The notes beneath the pieces were generated by a model that did no database searches, was not told the DNA's origin, and saw nothing but the letters and a program-made list of their open reading frames with translations. Below are positions 63,894-64,000 of a stretch of 64,000 nucleotides of DNA, piece after piece. How positions within the stretch are numbered: position 1 is the stretch's first letter; each line of letters opens with the position of its first letter. Made by a program: the position numbers and the translations under genes. Source of the DNA: an uncultured Nitrosomonadales bacterium (GTDB taxonomy: Bacteria > Pseudomonadota > Gammaproteobacteria > Burkholderiales > Methylophilaceae); contig CAJWVO010000003.1 in assembly GCA_913048465.1 (NCBI GenBank), forward strand, positions 1 to 64,000, read 5' to 3'.

Positions 63894-64000
63894 ATGCAAA
63901 ATGAAATTCTTGGTTACTCCGAAGAAAAACTAAAAAATTTCTGTGAAGACATTATAACGCAGTCCAAGAAACTAGGCGCTGAATCTGCTGAGGTCGATGT
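63894..64000 (+). CDS. pmbA: PmbA/TldE metalloprotease subunit (3' part outside window)
   Basis: Only 35 codons are in view. They start at ATG 63894 with AGGA five bases upstream, and the frame stays open to the window edge. KKLGAESAEVDV matches the family's N-terminal LGAxxAEV pattern, and the divergence from darP supports PmbA (TldE) rather than TldD. TldD/TldE processes peptides such as microcins and the antitoxin CcdA in E. coli. This ORF was too short for the track. Confidence 0.85.
   Translation, partial: MQNEILGYSEEKLKNFCEDIITQSKKLGAESAEVD

Overview
The window looks like a stretch of chromosome from a genome-streamlined, AT-rich (roughly one-third GC by eye) betaproteobacterium. An OM43-type methylotroph (Methylophilaceae) or a close relative is my best guess. 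This is inferred from gene order and compactness: dciA-M23-secA, argA-argB-HAD nucleotidase, cca next to an NDUFA9-like gene, pssA-leuA, ccsA facing ffh, thiL-pgpA-cinA-recA-recX-alaS-lysC, and an H+-pyrophosphatase. No methylotrophy marker gene is in the window. Almost every base is coding. Most neighbouring genes touch (ATGA or TAATG junctions), and no gap exceeds about 180 bp. I see no insertion sequence, prophage, CRISPR array or rRNA.

Layout. 1-5.7 kb: end of the division/cell-wall cluster (murB-ddl-ftsQ-ftsA-ftsZ-lpxC) and an unlisted 59-aa two-helix membrane protein. 5.7-7.7 kb: NDUFA9-like dehydrogenase and CCA-adding enzyme. 7.7-11.5 kb, minus strand: rsmE, an unusual argA whose product begins with an XRE-type DNA-binding domain, argB and a HAD nucleotidase whose real start is probably a CTG codon. 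11.5-17.8 kb: a redoxin, then tkt-gap-pgk-purC, lacking the pyk and fba genes often found in this cluster, and a TspO-like protein. 17.8-21.1 kb, minus: H+-pyrophosphatase, a TauE/SafE transporter and DciA. 21.1-24.9 kb: M23 peptidase, SecA, DUF1289. 24.9-30.4 kb, minus: the full rnfABCDGE-nth operon. 30.5-33.5 kb: dapA-bamC-MBL hydrolase. 33.5-44.4 kb: RoxA-like ribosomal oxygenase, pyrD, a GST, clpA-clpS, CorB-like protein, and tgt-yajC-secD-secF. 44.5-49.6 kb: pssA-leuA-HAD phosphatase, ccsA-like gene, ffh. 49.7-54.7 kb is the least ordinary part: tRNA-Lys, modABC, a trypsin-like protease with TPR-like tail, twin tRNA-Arg genes, an uncharacterised lipoprotein plus DUF1993 pair, and tRNA-Ser. 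54.8-62.6 kb, minus: mogA-thiL-pgpA-cinA-recA-recX-alaS-lysC. 62.6 kb to the end: a secreted PDZ protein, darP and the start of pmbA.

Most interesting signals. (1) The XRE-ArgA fusion: the first enzyme of arginine synthesis carries its own helix-turn-helix domain, and two perfect AT-rich palindromes lie directly upstream of its start codon. Together they suggest a one-protein arginine sensor, enzyme and autoregulator. (2) Two adjacent tRNA-Arg genes identical except for two bases, one of which changes the anticodon from ACG to TCG. (3) Six convergent gene pairs that overlap at their 3' ends, and several divergent pairs sharing only 6-60 bp. (4) A substitution in the metal-binding DxD of the CCA-adding enzyme. 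(5) An uncharacterised lipoprotein/DUF1993 pair between tRNA loci.
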